The translations under genes and the position numbers were made by a program. From NCBI GenBank assembly GCA_937888825.1, contig CALBFE010000016.1:41292-105291 (forward strand): DNA of 64,000 nucleotides, in the 5' to 3' direction. This document shows, in pieces, positions 1 through 10,901 of the stretch. The notes beneath the pieces were generated by a model. The model was not told the DNA's origin, did no database searches, and worked only from the letters and a program-made list of their open reading frames with translations. This stretch comes from an uncultured Actinomycetes bacterium (GTDB taxonomy: Bacteria; Actinomycetota; Actinomycetes; Nanopelagicales; Nanopelagicaceae). How positions within the stretch are numbered: the stretch's first letter is position 1; every line of letters begins with the position of its first letter.

Positions 1-2
1 AT

Positions 3-1451
3 GACACCAGTAGTCGTCTATACTTCGAACCATTAACTCTGGAAGATGTGATTGAAGTCGTTCATGCTGAGTCACTAGCCGGTCCGGTTCTTGGTGTTAT
101 CACGCAGTTAGGTGGACAGACTCCTCTCGGACTCGCTGCAGGATTAAAGGCTGCTGGAGTCACGATTCTTGGAACATCACCGGATGCGATCAACTTGGCT
201 GAAGAGCGTGGTGCATTTGGAAATATCCTTAAACAGCAGGGCCTAACGGCTCCAGAGTTCGGCATGGCAGCTTCACAGTTAGAAGCGATCACGATTGCGC
301 AAAGAATTGGCTATCCAGTATTAGTGCGTCCTTCCTTTGTTCTGGGTGGTCGCGGCATGGAAATTGTTTATGACGATGCTGCTTTGGGTGGGTTCATCAC
401 GAGAGCGACAGACATAACGCCAGATCATCCAGTCTTGGTTGATAGATTCTTAGATAGCGCCATTGAAATTGATGTTGATGCACTCTTTGATGGAGAGGAG
501 TTATTTTTGGGTGGCGTAATGGAACACATCGAAGAAGCAGGAATTCATAGTGGAGATAGCGCCTGCGTTCTCCCATCTATGACAGTGACACCAGCGCAAC
601 TGGTAGAAATTCGCCAAGCAACTGAGAAGATTGCTCGTGGTGTGGACGTGCGCGGATTAATCAATATTCAGTTCGCTATCGCTGGAAACACTTTGTATGT
701 GCTTGAAGCCAATCCTCGCGCTTCTCGCACAGTCCCATTTGTTTCAAAAGCAACAGGAGTTCCGCTGGCTAAAGCAGCAGCGCGTATTGCAGTTGGTTCA
801 ACGATCGCCCAGCTACGTGAAGAGAAGATTCTTCCAACAACAGGTGATGGAATTGCTAAAGGAATTTCAGTGAAGGAAGCGGTACTTCCATGGAATCGAT
901 TCCGTAGAAGTGATGGTCGCGGAGTCGATTCGGTACTTGGGCCAGAGATGCGCTCTACTGGAGAAGTAATGGGCATCTCTCCAACTTTTGGTGAAAGTTA
1001 TGCCAAGAGTCAGATTGCAGCATTCGGACCCCTACCAAAGTCGGGCACAGTTTTTATCTCCTTGGCCGACAAAGACAAGGAATCTGGTATCCAAGCAGCC
1101 TTAGGCTTGCAAGAGTGCGGATTTAGAATCCTAGCCACGGAGGGAACTGCAGCCTTTTTAAATACGCATGGCGTAACGTGCGTGACTGTGCGAAAGAACT
1201 CCGAGGGTACTGGGCCAATGGGGGAGAGAACCATTGTCGAAATAATCAACTCTGGGGATATTGATTTAGTAATCAACACACCCGTCGGTAGAGGAACGCG
1301 CCAAGATGGCTGGGCGATTCGAACTGCTTCAGTGCAGCGCTCTATTCCAATTATCACCACCACAGCTGGCTTTAGCGCAGCCGTTGAAGGTATACGATTT
1401 TTACAAAGCAACAACCTTTCCATTAAATCTCTGCAAAAGTGGTTGGGTTGA
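3..1451 (+). CDS. carB: Carbamoyl-phosphate synthase large subunit, C-terminal part (truncated by window start)
   Basis: The frame stays open upstream of the listed ORF start ([24 protein letters not shown]). ATP-grasp motifs ([44 protein letters not shown]) and a C-terminal MGS-like domain are present. Confidence 0.97.
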   Translation, partial: DTSSRLYFEPLTLEDVIEVVHAESLAGPVLGVITQLGGQTPLGLAAGLKAAGVTILGTSPDAINLAEERGAFGNILKQQGLTAPEFGMAASQLEAITIAQRIGYPVLVRPSFVLGGRGMEIVYDDAALGGFITRATDITPDHPVLVDRFLDSAIEIDVDALFDGEELFLGGVMEHIEEAGIHSGDSACVLPSMTVTPAQLVEIRQATEKIARGVDVRGLINIQFAIAGNTLYVLEANPRASRTVPFVSKATGVPLAKAAARIAVGSTIAQLREEKILPTTGDGIAKGISVKEAVLPWNRFRRSDGRGVDSVLGPEMRSTGEVMGISPTFGESYAKSQIAAFGPLPKSGTVFISLADKDKESGIQAALGLQECGFRILATEGTAAFLNTHGVTCVTVRKNSEGTGPMGERTIVEIINSGDIDLVINTPVGRGTRQDGWAIRTASVQRSIPIITTTAGFSAAVEGIRFLQSNNLSIKSLQKWLG

Positions 1452-1452
1452 A

Positions 1453-2289
1453 ATGGCTGGCATAAACAAAAGCGCTGCGCAGATTCGCGCAAATGTTGTT
1501 AGTAATAAGCGGGTAGGGCAGTACCACCAACTCATTATCAACATTGGGGATTTAGCTCAAACATGCAGACCTGGAAACTTCGCAGCAATCAATGTTGGCG
1601 GCGAGAATTCACGGATGATTTTGCGCAGAGCTTTCGCAATATCCAGAGTTTCAGCCAATTCGGTCTCTGGCGGAACAATGGAGTTAATCGTTGCTCCCCA
1701 TGGTCAGGGAAGTAAGTGGCTGTGCGCACGAGGTGAAGGTGCGATCTTAGATATCGTCGTTCCACTTGGAACTGCCTTTGGAATTCCAACTGAACCTGTT
1801 CAAGTTTTATTGGTTGGTGGCGGTTATGGCTCAGCGCCTCTTTTTGGTTTAGCTGAAGTTCTCAACGCCAAGGGTTGTCGCGTGGATATGTTGCTTGGGG
1901 CAAGTACGGCGTCAAAGATTTATGCGCCAATGGAAGGCAAGCGCGCGGTTAACTCACTGCGCATCTATACTGAAGATGGTTCTATGGGTCAGAGTGGTCG
2001 TGTAACAGAACCTATTGCTGGACTAATTGCAGATCTCAATATTGCAGTTATTTATTCCTGTGGTCCTATGGCAATGCTGTCAGCTATTGATGAAATCACC
2101 CGCGGTACTGATGTAATCCATCAATGCGCAGTGGAGGAATCAATGGCCTGCGGCATTGGAATTTGCATGACATGCGTATTACCTGTTGCCGATCAAGATG
2201 GAAACATCTCAATGCTGCGCTCATGTATTGATGGGCCAGTAATGGATGGATCTTTTGTGCAGTGGGACAAAGTTGGGAAAGCTCTATGA
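1453..2289 (+). CDS. pyrK: Dihydroorotate dehydrogenase electron transfer subunit (PyrK, FAD/2Fe-2S)
   Basis: ATG at 1453, just after the carB stop; longer ORF starts at 1306. FNR-like fold plus Cys cluster CAVEESMACGIGICMTC...RSC; followed by pyrD. Confidence 0.92.
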   Translation: MAGINKSAAQIRANVVSNKRVGQYHQLIINIGDLAQTCRPGNFAAINVGGENSRMILRRAFAISRVSANSVSGGTMELIVAPHGQGSKWLCARGEGAILDIVVPLGTAFGIPTEPVQVLLVGGGYGSAPLFGLAEVLNAKGCRVDMLLGASTASKIYAPMEGKRAVNSLRIYTEDGSMGQSGRVTEPIAGLIADLNIAVIYSCGPMAMLSAIDEITRGTDVIHQCAVEESMACGIGICMTCVLPVADQDGNISMLRSCIDGPVMDGSFVQWDKVGKAL

Positions 2290-3224
2290 CGGCTTTAGAT
2301 TTCTCAACGACGCTAGGTAACGCTTGGTTTCCAGCACCGACCTTTACGGCAAGTGGTTGTGCCAGTTCAGGGCGCGAGTTATCTCAATTCTTTGACATCA
2401 CCACAATGGGTGGAGTGGTGACAAAGTCAGTCATGCTCAAAGCCCGTAATGGACGTGCAACACCACGAATGGCTGAAACACCTAGTGGCATGCTCAATTC
2501 CATTGGATTGCAGGGCCCTGGAATAGATGCGTTTCTAGCGAAAGATGTTCCTTATCTTGTTGAACAAAAAGCACGAATAATTATTTCAATTGCAGGTGAA
2601 ACTATTGAAGAGTATTCAACTTTGGCACGGAAATTGCGCTCGGTTTCTGGCATTAGTGCAATAGAAGTCAATATTTCATGTCCCAACGTAGAAAACAGGG
2701 GATTGGTCTTTGCTTGTGACCCTGAGGCATCTAGACGAGTTATCGATGGAGTGCGCAGAACTATTGGCGGTGAGTTACCGATAATTGCGAAGTTATCACC
2801 TGATGTAACTGATCTTGTTTCTATTGCCCGCGGTGTTGTTGATGCTGGCGCAGATGGGTTGGCTTTAATCAACACGGTTTTGGGGATGGTTATCAATCTA
2901 GACACCATGCGCCCACACCTGGGTGGTAAAACGGGCGGTTTATCTGGTCCAGCTATAAAGCCAATTGCAGTTAGAGCGGTTTATCAAGTCCACGCTGAGA
3001 TGCCACAAGTTCCAATCCTTGGCATGGGCGGTATTTCTAGCGGACGTGATGCTCTTGAGATGATTGCCGCTGGTGCTAGCGGAGTGTCAATTGGAACAGC
3101 CAGTTTTGGTAATCCAACTGCGATTGTGTCGATTCAAAATGAACTCAGAGATCTCTTGATAGCTAAAGGATTTACTTCATTGCGCCAAGCAATTGGTTAT
3201 GCACACAGACCGGAGAGCGAGTAG
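2286..3224 (+). CDS. pyrD: Dihydroorotate dehydrogenase, class 1B-like
   Basis: ATGA overlap with pyrK; EVNISCPNVENRG motif and GMGGISSGRDALEMIAAGASGVSIGTA. Confidence 0.93.
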   Translation: MTALDFSTTLGNAWFPAPTFTASGCASSGRELSQFFDITTMGGVVTKSVMLKARNGRATPRMAETPSGMLNSIGLQGPGIDAFLAKDVPYLVEQKARIIISIAGETIEEYSTLARKLRSVSGISAIEVNISCPNVENRGLVFACDPEASRRVIDGVRRTIGGELPIIAKLSPDVTDLVSIARGVVDAGADGLALINTVLGMVINLDTMRPHLGGKTGGLSGPAIKPIAVRAVYQVHAEMPQVPILGMGGISSGRDALEMIAAGASGVSIGTASFGNPTAIVSIQNELRDLLIAKGFTSLRQAIGYAHRPESE

Positions 3225-3227
3225 GAA

Positions 3228-3935
3228 ATGAATAAGCCAGCACCTATTGTTCTCGCCGTTGATACCAGTGATTTAGATATTGCCAAGCAATGGGTTAATG
3301 CAACTGATGGGGTTATCTCAGTTGTTAAATTGGGTTTAGAGTTTTATACAACTTTTGGAAACGACGGTATTAAAGCGATAGCAGAGAGTTGTGCTACTGA
3401 TATTTTTCTAGATTTGAAGCTTCACGACATTCCACATACTGTTGCTGCAGCCGCTCGTGCTGTTTCAATCTTGAGGCCTAAGTTTCTCACCGTGCATGCA
3501 TCAGGCGGAAGTGCGATGGTCCAGGCAGCAGCAGATGCAATACCTGCAACTCACATTACAGGTGTGACTATTTTGACTTCGCTCTCTGAAAGAGACGTTA
3601 CGGATATTGGATTCAAATCGCACGCCTTAGATTCAGCCGTTGGCCTGGCAAAAGTAGCCGTAGCGGGAGGAGCCAGGGCAATTGTCTGCTCACCGCTTGA
3701 AATCTTGGCCATTCGCGAAAATCTTGGCGGTGACATAACCATCATCACCCCGGGGGTTAGACCAGCGGACTCTGCTGGCGGTGATGACCAAGCGAGAACT
3801 ATGACACCGCGTGAAGCAATCGATCGCGGAGCAAACTATGTCGTTATTGGCCGTCCGATAACGCAAAGTTTTGTAAATGGTGCTCAAGCCATGCGTGAGC
3901 GAGCAATAGAGCTTGCTGAGCAGATTCTCAATTAA
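3228..3935 (+). CDS. pyrF: Orotidine 5'-phosphate decarboxylase
   Basis: IFLDLKLHDIPHTV active-site motif; TPGVRPADSAGGDDQARTMTPREAIDRGANYVVIGRPI. Confidence 0.96.
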   Translation: MNKPAPIVLAVDTSDLDIAKQWVNATDGVISVVKLGLEFYTTFGNDGIKAIAESCATDIFLDLKLHDIPHTVAAAARAVSILRPKFLTVHASGGSAMVQAAADAIPATHITGVTILTSLSERDVTDIGFKSHALDSAVGLAKVAVAGGARAIVCSPLEILAIRENLGGDITIITPGVRPADSAGGDDQARTMTPREAIDRGANYVVIGRPITQSFVNGAQAMRERAIELAEQILN

Positions 3936-3960
3936 CTACGCATGCGGTTAGGGTTAGCCC

Positions 3961-4833
3961 ATGGGAGCACCTCCAGTATTAACGCCACAGCAGCGCGCTG
4001 ATGCGCTAGCAAAGGCTGCAGCTTCCAGAAAACGGCGTGCAGAGGTTAAGTCAAAGATTAAATCGGGCGACTACACAATCGATACAGTTCTTGAACTAGC
4101 GCAAAACGATGATGCTGTAGCAAAAATGCGAGTGCGAGAACTATTGGAGGCACTCTCGGGCGTTGGAAAAGTGAGAGCACAAAGCCTTATGGAGAGATTA
4201 AATATCTCACCAACCCGTAGAATTGCAGGACTTGGTCGCCATCAAATTAAGGAACTTCGTAGCGAATTTATGAAAAGCACACATGCAGTTCGTCCTGGCA
4301 AACTTATTGTTCTCTCCGGTCCAGGGGGAGTAGGCAAAAGCACGGTTGCTGCTCTACTTCGTAAATCAGGAGACTTTTGGGTCAGTGTTTCGGCAACAAC
4401 TAGACAACCGCGAAACAATGAGCTTAACGGAATTGATTATTTCTTCATTTCAAGTGAAGAATTTGATCGCAGAATCAAAGAGGATGAGTTCTTAGAATGG
4501 GCCCAATTTGCTGGAAATCGTTATGGCACACCCAGTGTTGAAGTGCAGGATGCACTTTTGCGTGGCGAGAATGTGTTGCTTGAGATTGAAATCGATGGTG
4601 CAAAGCAAGTTAAAGCACATCTGCCACAAGCAATTCTCGTATTTCTAGAGCCACCTTCATGGGAGGAGTTAGTAGCTCGTCTTGAAGGGCGGGGAACCGA
4701 TGATCCAGAGAGAAGGGCTCAGCGGTTGCAGTTGGCCCAAGAAGAGCTTGCTGCAGCCTCATTTTTCGATCATGTCATCGTAAATGACGCCGTCGAGCGG
4801 GTCGTTGCACAACTGGTATCATTGGCCTCTTGA
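3961..4833 (+). CDS. gmk: Fusion protein: N-terminal actinobacterial integration host factor (mIHF-like) and C-terminal guanylate kinase
   Basis: Residues ~1-103 are mIHF-like ([34 protein letters not shown]...[39 protein letters not shown]). Residues ~104-290 are Gmk ([34 protein letters not shown]). One continuous ORF. Confidence 0.92.
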   Translation: MGAPPVLTPQQRADALAKAAASRKRRAEVKSKIKSGDYTIDTVLELAQNDDAVAKMRVRELLEALSGVGKVRAQSLMERLNISPTRRIAGLGRHQIKELRSEFMKSTHAVRPGKLIVLSGPGGVGKSTVAALLRKSGDFWVSVSATTRQPRNNELNGIDYFFISSEEFDRRIKEDEFLEWAQFAGNRYGTPSVEVQDALLRGENVLLEIEIDGAKQVKAHLPQAILVFLEPPSWEELVARLEGRGTDDPERRAQRLQLAQEELAAASFFDHVIVNDAVERVVAQLVSLAS

Positions 4834-4882
4834 GTCCGCAGACGGATTCTCACAGCAGACTAGATTTAAGCGGGGTATAAAC

Positions 4883-5131
4883 ATGGATGGCATTACAAAT
4901 CCACCTATTGATGAACTTCTAGACAAGAGCGGCTCTAAGTACAGTTTAGTTTTGTATGCAGCTAAGCGTGCTCGTCAGATCAATGCGTATTACTCACAGC
5001 TAGGCGAAGGTCTTCTTGAGTATGTTGGACCGCTAGTGGAGACACATATTCATGAGAAGCCATTATCAATCGCACTTCGCGAGATAAATGAAGGCTTACT
5101 CACGATTGAAAATCTAGAACCAACAGCTTAA
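4883..5131 (+). CDS. rpoZ: DNA-directed RNA polymerase omega subunit
   Basis: [37 protein letters not shown]; position after gmk; start trimmed from ORF 4784. Confidence 0.93.
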   Translation: MDGITNPPIDELLDKSGSKYSLVLYAAKRARQINAYYSQLGEGLLEYVGPLVETHIHEKPLSIALREINEGLLTIENLEPTA

Positions 5132-5142
5132 GTACTAGGTCT

Positions 5143-6327
5143 ATGAGCGCCACTAACCGCGAGGTTATCCTCGGTATCGGTGGTGGAATTGCTGCATATA
5201 AATCCGCTGACCTATTGCGACGCCTGCAAGACAATGGCTTCGCCGTAACTGTTGTTCCAACCCCTAATTCACTCAACTTTGTTGGTGTAGCAACGTGGCA
5301 AGCTCTCTCTGGTCGTCCAGTAACAACACAGGTGTGGGAAGACGTAGATCAAGTTCGACATATCTCTTTAGCAAAGCTCGCCGATTTCTTTATTATCGCT
5401 CCAGCAACGGCAGATTTGATTGCACGATTAGCGATGGGCCGGGCCGATGATTTACTCACCAACCTCGTCTTAGCTAGCGCAGTTCCAAAGTTAGTTGTTC
5501 CAGCGATGCATCCGTCGATGTGGCTGGATCCAGCAACGGTTGCAAACATTTCAACGTTGCGAGCTCGTGGTTTTGTTGTCATGGAACCCGAAATTGGACG
5601 TTTAACTGGATCTGACTCAGGTCAAGGGCGTTTCCCGCAGACCCAAGTGATAATCGATAAATTCTTTGCGATGAGTGGAATCAAACGCGACCTTGTTGGC
5701 AAAAAGGTTTTAGTTACAGCCGGGGGAACACGTGAAGCTATTGATCCCGTGCGCTACATTGGAAATAGATCTTCGGGAAAGCAAGGGGTTGCTGTTGCCA
5801 AAGCTGCGGCTGCACGTGGTGCCACGGTGCATCTGATTGCCGCCAATGTTGATGTAGCTGATTGTGATGGGGTGATGACAACGCATGTTGAAAGTGCAGA
5901 GCAGATGCTAGCTGAATTAGAGAAAAGCTTTACTGACACTGACATCTTGGTGATGAGCGCAGCGGTTGCCGATGCTAAACCTAGGAACAGTTCAATAGAA
6001 AAAATTGATAAGAGTGATTTTACCTCTATAGATTTGCAAGTTAATCCTGATCTTCTAGCTACTTTGTCAGCAAAGAAAACCAAGCAAGTGATGGTTGGAT
6101 TTGCAGCTCAAACTAGCGAACTGATTGCATCTGCTAAATCTAAACTCATCTCTAAAGGCTTGGACCTCATATATGTCAATGATGTCACCGGAGGAGCTAT
6201 TTTTGGTCAGGACGAGACTGAGGGTACGATCGTGCTTCGCAATGGGGGATTAATCCCTATCGCACGGCAATCTAAAGACACGCTTGCCCATCATCTACTC
6301 GATTATGCTCTTGAGCAGTTAGGTTAG
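5143..6327 (+). CDS. coaBC: Bifunctional phosphopantothenoylcysteine decarboxylase / phosphopantothenate-cysteine ligase
   Basis: [51 protein letters not shown]. Confidence 0.96.
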   Translation: MSATNREVILGIGGGIAAYKSADLLRRLQDNGFAVTVVPTPNSLNFVGVATWQALSGRPVTTQVWEDVDQVRHISLAKLADFFIIAPATADLIARLAMGRADDLLTNLVLASAVPKLVVPAMHPSMWLDPATVANISTLRARGFVVMEPEIGRLTGSDSGQGRFPQTQVIIDKFFAMSGIKRDLVGKKVLVTAGGTREAIDPVRYIGNRSSGKQGVAVAKAAAARGATVHLIAANVDVADCDGVMTTHVESAEQMLAELEKSFTDTDILVMSAAVADAKPRNSSIEKIDKSDFTSIDLQVNPDLLATLSAKKTKQVMVGFAAQTSELIASAKSKLISKGLDLIYVNDVTGGAIFGQDETEGTIVLRNGGLIPIARQSKDTLAHHLLDYALEQLG

Positions 6328-6331
6328 GACA

Positions 6332-7522
6332 ATGTCACAACGTCTATTCACATCAGAATCTGTAACTGAGGGCCATCCGGACAAGATTGCAGATGCAATC
6401 TCTGATGCCGTTCTGGATTCTTTACTATCGCAAGATAGAAAGTCGCGCGTAGCAGTAGAAACACTCATCACAACTGGACAAGTCCACGTTGCTGGTGAAG
6501 TTACAACTGATGGTTATGCCGATGTTATGGGAATTGTTCGCGATACTGTTTTAAATATTGGTTATGACTCATCGGAAAAGGGTTTCGACGGCAATAGCTG
6601 TGGAGTATCTATCTCAATTGGCCAGCAATCTCAGGATATTGCGCAAGGCGTTGATGACGCATACGAGCATCGCGTTGGTTCACAAGTAGACCCACTAGAT
6701 CTACAAGGTGCTGGCGATCAAGGTTTGATGTTTGGTTACGCTTGTGATGATACGAAAGAATTGATGCCCCTTCCTATCTGGTTAGCACACGCTCTTGCTC
6801 AACAGTTAACTAAGGTGCGAAAGTCTGGATTACTGCCTTATCTTCGCCCAGATGGAAAGACTCAAGTGACCATTGAATATGATGGTGACCGCGCAGTAGC
6901 GCTAAATACTGTCGTTATTTCAAGTCAGCATGCTGAAGAAGTAGATGTCGTAAAGCAGCTCACTCCTGAAATTATTGAGCATGTTATTGACCCAATCTTG
7001 GCAACAATCGATTTACCCCGTAAAGATTTGCGCACATTAATTAACCCAACTGGTCGTTTCGTCATTGGTGGTCCTATGGGAGATGCCGGCTTAACTGGGC
7101 GCAAGATTATTGTTGATACTTACGGTGGAATGGCGCGCCACGGTGGGGGAGCATTTAGTGGTAAAGATCCATCTAAGGTGGATCGTTCTGCGGCATATGC
7201 AATGCGATGGGTTGCAAAGAACGTAGTTGCAGCTGGTTTGGCTAGACGCTGTGAAGTACAGGTTGCGTACGCAATTGGTAAGGCGCAGCCTGTAGGAGTA
7301 TTTGTTGAAACTTTCGGAACCGAAACAGTCCCTGTATCTAAGATTCAAAACGCAGTGACAACTGTTTTTGATCTTCGACCAGCTGCCATCATTCGCGATT
7401 TAGATCTATTGCGTCCTATCTATTCACTTACAAGTGCCTACGGACACTTTGGCCGCGAACTTCCAGAGTTTGTTTGGGAACGTACTAATCGTGTTTCAGA
7501 ACTGCAAAACGCAATTAAGTAA
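6332..7522 (+). CDS. metK: S-adenosylmethionine synthetase
   Basis: [60 protein letters not shown]. Confidence 0.98.
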   Translation: MSQRLFTSESVTEGHPDKIADAISDAVLDSLLSQDRKSRVAVETLITTGQVHVAGEVTTDGYADVMGIVRDTVLNIGYDSSEKGFDGNSCGVSISIGQQSQDIAQGVDDAYEHRVGSQVDPLDLQGAGDQGLMFGYACDDTKELMPLPIWLAHALAQQLTKVRKSGLLPYLRPDGKTQVTIEYDGDRAVALNTVVISSQHAEEVDVVKQLTPEIIEHVIDPILATIDLPRKDLRTLINPTGRFVIGGPMGDAGLTGRKIIVDTYGGMARHGGGAFSGKDPSKVDRSAAYAMRWVAKNVVAAGLARRCEVQVAYAIGKAQPVGVFVETFGTETVPVSKIQNAVTTVFDLRPAAIIRDLDLLRPIYSLTSAYGHFGRELPEFVWERTNRVSELQNAIK

Positions 7523-7527
7523 GCACT

Positions 7528-9411
7528 GTGGCAACGCCACGGCTATTTAGACTTAAGTCGCAGATTGCACCTGCGCATAGTGGTCCTGTGGCAACAGATT
7601 TACCGTATGCACGAGTCTGGGTTGATACAGGTGTGTTTCATCTAGATACCCCATATGACTATGAAGTCCCAGAAAAATATTCTCATTTGGTTAGAACTGG
7701 CGTACGTGTGCAAGTTCCCTTTGGAAGTCGCGAAGTAGAGGGTTTAGTCATTCAACGCGTTGTAGTTCCATACATCACTAATGGTTTGAAATCAATCACA
7801 AAAGTACTCTCACCACACCCTGTTGCTACAACTAAATCGTTAGAGCTAATTGCTCAATGCGCGCAGCGGTGGGCTACAAATCCTTGGGATGTAATACGAA
7901 GTGCTATACCTGCCCGAGTTGCGGCCGTCGATAAGGCCTATGTTTCTAAGGAGTTGCAGGTATCTCGATCAAATAATGAGGCTGATTTATCTTTTCGAGC
8001 ATTTGAACCTCATGATTCTGCATATGCGCAGGTAGCACTCATCGCACGTGAGGCAAGCAGAAAGGGGCAGGTATTAATTGTTGCTCCAGATGAGCGTGAC
8101 ATTCTTGCAATTATTGCCCAGCTCAATGGAGTAGCGGCGTCGATTTTACGTATTGATAGTGGTGCCCCACGTAATGAGAGATACCAGAATTTCTTACACT
8201 CCTTGGAATCTAATAATCAGATTATTATCGGCTCTAGAAGTGCGATATTTACTCCGCTAGCACCAGGATCCGCTCTCATTGTTTTCAAGGAGTCATCTCC
8301 AGATCTCTATGAAGTACGCTCACCGGCCTGGAACGCCCGCGATGTTGCATTAATGCGCAAGTCAATAGATTCTCTCCGGATTATCTTTACCGGATACGTC
8401 CCCTCATTAGATATTTCTGCGCTCATTGATACAAAGAGAATTAGCTATTTGAACTCCAATTCAAAGATCTCGGTAAAAGCATTCACGCCGGTAGATTCTT
8501 CACTACTTCCAGGCCGAATATTTAGCGACATACGCTCGAGTATTTCTCAAGGCCCGGTTCTTTTCCTCTTGCCTCGCAAGGGTTACGCCAATGGAATTCT
8601 TTGTGCGCATTGCAAGAATGTCGCTTTGTGTTCGTGTGGGGGACGACTACATCTGACAAGCAAAAGCGCTGATCCTGCTTGTCGAATCTGTGGCACATTG
8701 ACGAAGGGCTGGAAGTGCAGTTTTTGTACAAGAGATAAGAAGTTTGTAGTGTCCCGAGGGATTGAACGTGCACAAGAGGAAATAGCTCGTGCTTTTCCTA
8801 ACACCCCCATTGTTCTTTCCTTTGGCGATGTCATTAAGGATCACGTTGAATCGAAGCCGTGTATTGTTTTGGCAACCCCGGGTGCAGTTCCACAAGTGAG
8901 TGGGGGATACAGCGCAGTGGTAGTTCTTGAAGGCCTTTCATACTTTAGTCATGATGATTTGCGGGCTAATGAGAGGGCTAATGAGTTTTTCTTTGAGGTT
9001 TCAGGTTCGGTGAAGAAAGGGGGAGTAGTTCTACTTGCGATAGATGATTCTCACCCTATTGTTTCCAGTTTGATTCGTTGGAATCCTTCTACTATCTTGA
9101 AGCGCGAATTAGCGCAACGATCTGAGATTTCTTTCCCACCATCAGTTAATAGCGCTGTCATGATTCTTCCAACTTCGCAGGCAAGTCCAATCGTCGCTGG
9201 CATCAATAGAGCGATCTCTGATTCTCGTTTAGCCAGTGATACGAGAGTGTTAGGGCCAACTAAAATTGATGGTGAATCAAGTAAAGTCGTGATTCTTTAC
9301 TCATCAGATTCAAGGCCAGCTTTAACGGCGTTTTTACATGAGCTGATGCGACGCAGAAGTATCGCTAAGAAGTCGGATTCCAGCCTTCGAATCGATCCAT
9401 ATTCACTTTAG
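7528..9411 (+). CDS. priA: Primosomal protein N' (PriA-like), apparently lacking intact helicase motifs
   Basis: GTG start. N-terminal DNA-binding region (YARVWVDTGVFHLDTPYDYEVPEKYSHLVRTGVRVQVPFGSREVEGLVI) and zinc-binding Cys cluster (CAHCKNVALC..CRICG..CSFC). No recognisable Walker A. Confidence 0.87.
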   Translation: MATPRLFRLKSQIAPAHSGPVATDLPYARVWVDTGVFHLDTPYDYEVPEKYSHLVRTGVRVQVPFGSREVEGLVIQRVVVPYITNGLKSITKVLSPHPVATTKSLELIAQCAQRWATNPWDVIRSAIPARVAAVDKAYVSKELQVSRSNNEADLSFRAFEPHDSAYAQVALIAREASRKGQVLIVAPDERDILAIIAQLNGVAASILRIDSGAPRNERYQNFLHSLESNNQIIIGSRSAIFTPLAPGSALIVFKESSPDLYEVRSPAWNARDVALMRKSIDSLRIIFTGYVPSLDISALIDTKRISYLNSNSKISVKAFTPVDSSLLPGRIFSDIRSSISQGPVLFLLPRKGYANGILCAHCKNVALCSCGGRLHLTSKSADPACRICGTLTKGWKCSFCTRDKKFVVSRGIERAQEEIARAFPNTPIVLSFGDVIKDHVESKPCIVLATPGAVPQVSGGYSAVVVLEGLSYFSHDDLRANERANEFFFEVSGSVKKGGVVLLAIDDSHPIVSSLIRWNPSTILKRELAQRSEISFPPSVNSAVMILPTSQASPIVAGINRAISDSRLASDTRVLGPTKIDGESSKVVILYSSDSRPALTAFLHELMRRRSIAKKSDSSLRIDPYSL

Positions 9412-9432
9412 TATTTTTGATAGACTTCAGAC

Positions 9433-9993
9433 ATGTCGATTCAAGAAATTCGTTTATTCGGTGACCCAGTGCTTTTAACGCCGGCATCACCTGTAGTCGA
9501 CTTTGATAAAGAGCTCCGCAAGTTGGTTGCAGATCTCACCGACACAATGCTGGAAGCTCCTGGTGCTGGCCTTGCCGCACCGCAAATAGGGGTTCCTTTG
9601 CGAGTGTTTACTTGGCACGTAGATGATGTTCTGGGGCATTTAATTAATCCAACTCTCTCACTTGGTGAGGAGATTCAAGATGGTGAAGAAGGTTGTCTTT
9701 CATTTCCTGAGCTGCGCTATGACGCAAAGCGCGCAATGAATGCAGTTGCTAGGGGCTTTAATATGTTTGGTGAACCTGTTGTAATCGAAGGTACTGAATT
9801 CTTAGCACGCGCTTTACAACATGAAACTGACCATCTCGATGGCATTCTTTTTATAGATCGCTTATCCCCAGAAGTTCGCAAGTTAGCTATGCGTGAAATT
9901 CGTGAATCAGAATGGTTCAACGCACAGAGTGAAAGTGGCACTACACCAAATATTAAGACGTCACCGCACTCGCTTTTCGGACGGAATACTTAA
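9433..9993 (+). CDS. def: Peptide deformylase
   Basis: GAGLAAPQIG, EEGCLSFP, QHETDHLDGILFIDRL. Confidence 0.97.
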   Translation: MSIQEIRLFGDPVLLTPASPVVDFDKELRKLVADLTDTMLEAPGAGLAAPQIGVPLRVFTWHVDDVLGHLINPTLSLGEEIQDGEEGCLSFPELRYDAKRAMNAVARGFNMFGEPVVIEGTEFLARALQHETDHLDGILFIDRLSPEVRKLAMREIRESEWFNAQSESGTTPNIKTSPHSLFGRNT

Positions 9994-10901
9994 TGCGTTT
10001 AGGGGTAGCCGCTACTCCCGAGGTTGCAGTACCCACCCTTAATTGGTTAAAGACCAGTGGGCATACCTTGGTTCGAGTCATCAGCCAACCTGATAAAGCT
10101 TCGGGTCGAGGTCAGGAAATGAACTCCTCGCCTGTAAGCCAGTGGGCAAAAACTAATTCCATCGAATTGATTACGCCAACTACAGTTTCAGAAATAGATG
10201 GTGCCTTGTCAGATCTTGATCTATTGATCACGATTGGATACGGCCGAATTCTGCCAGCGACGACTCTGTTGATACCAAAATTTGGCTGTATTAATCTGCA
10301 TTTCTCTCTCTTACCCAAATATCGAGGCGCAGCACCGGTTCAAAGAGCAATTGAAGCCGGCGAAACAGAGAGTGGAGTGAGCGTCTTTGCACTTGATCCT
10401 GGTATGGATACAGGACCGATATACACATCAATCACAGTTCCAATAGATTCAACTATGCGCAGCTATGAGCTACTAGAAAAACTTTCCACTGTTGGAGTGG
10501 ATGCGGTTAGGGATGCATTGGTTGCTATCGAGGGTGGGGCTACTCCCACTGCGCAAACAGGCCAGCCAACATTGGCTGCAAAAATTACTCGGGAAGAAGC
10601 GAGATTGAATTGGAACTCCTCCGCCGATTCACTTCTCAATAAGATTCGTGCTTTTTATCCGCAACCGCAAGCATGGACTAATTTTCGCGGACAACCTCTT
10701 AAGATATCGGCAGCTAAGATTGGTGAATCTGATCTTAATTTGGAACCCGGTGAATTAAGAGTTGTAGGAAAGGATTGCTGTATAGGATCAGCTCATGGTT
10801 TCCTTATTTTGGAAAGTCTGACTCCTGCAGGTAAAAAAGAAATGTCAGCTTTAGATTGGTCACGAGGAGCACGTTTTGAGAGCACGGAACGCTGTGGTTG
10901 A
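9993..10901 (+). CDS. fmt: Methionyl-tRNA formyltransferase
   Basis: INLHFSLLPKYRGAAPVQRAIEAGETESGVSVFALDPGMDTGPI. Confidence 0.96.
   Translation: MRLGVAATPEVAVPTLNWLKTSGHTLVRVISQPDKASGRGQEMNSSPVSQWAKTNSIELITPTTVSEIDGALSDLDLLITIGYGRILPATTLLIPKFGCINLHFSLLPKYRGAAPVQRAIEAGETESGVSVFALDPGMDTGPIYTSITVPIDSTMRSYELLEKLSTVGVDAVRDALVAIEGGATPTAQTGQPTLAAKITREEARLNWNSSADSLLNKIRAFYPQPQAWTNFRGQPLKISAAKIGESDLNLEPGELRVVGKDCCIGSAHGFLILESLTPAGKKEMSALDWSRGARFESTERCG

Noticed and set aside
1010-1492. 160-aa minus-strand ORF antisense to carB
   Set aside because: Overlaps a well-supported carB/pyrK reading frame; sequence has no recognisable domain; antisense shadow ORF.
3936-3960. Telomere-like ggttagggttag before the mIHF-gmk gene
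   Set aside because: Only two partial repeats in a short intergenic gap; most likely chance.
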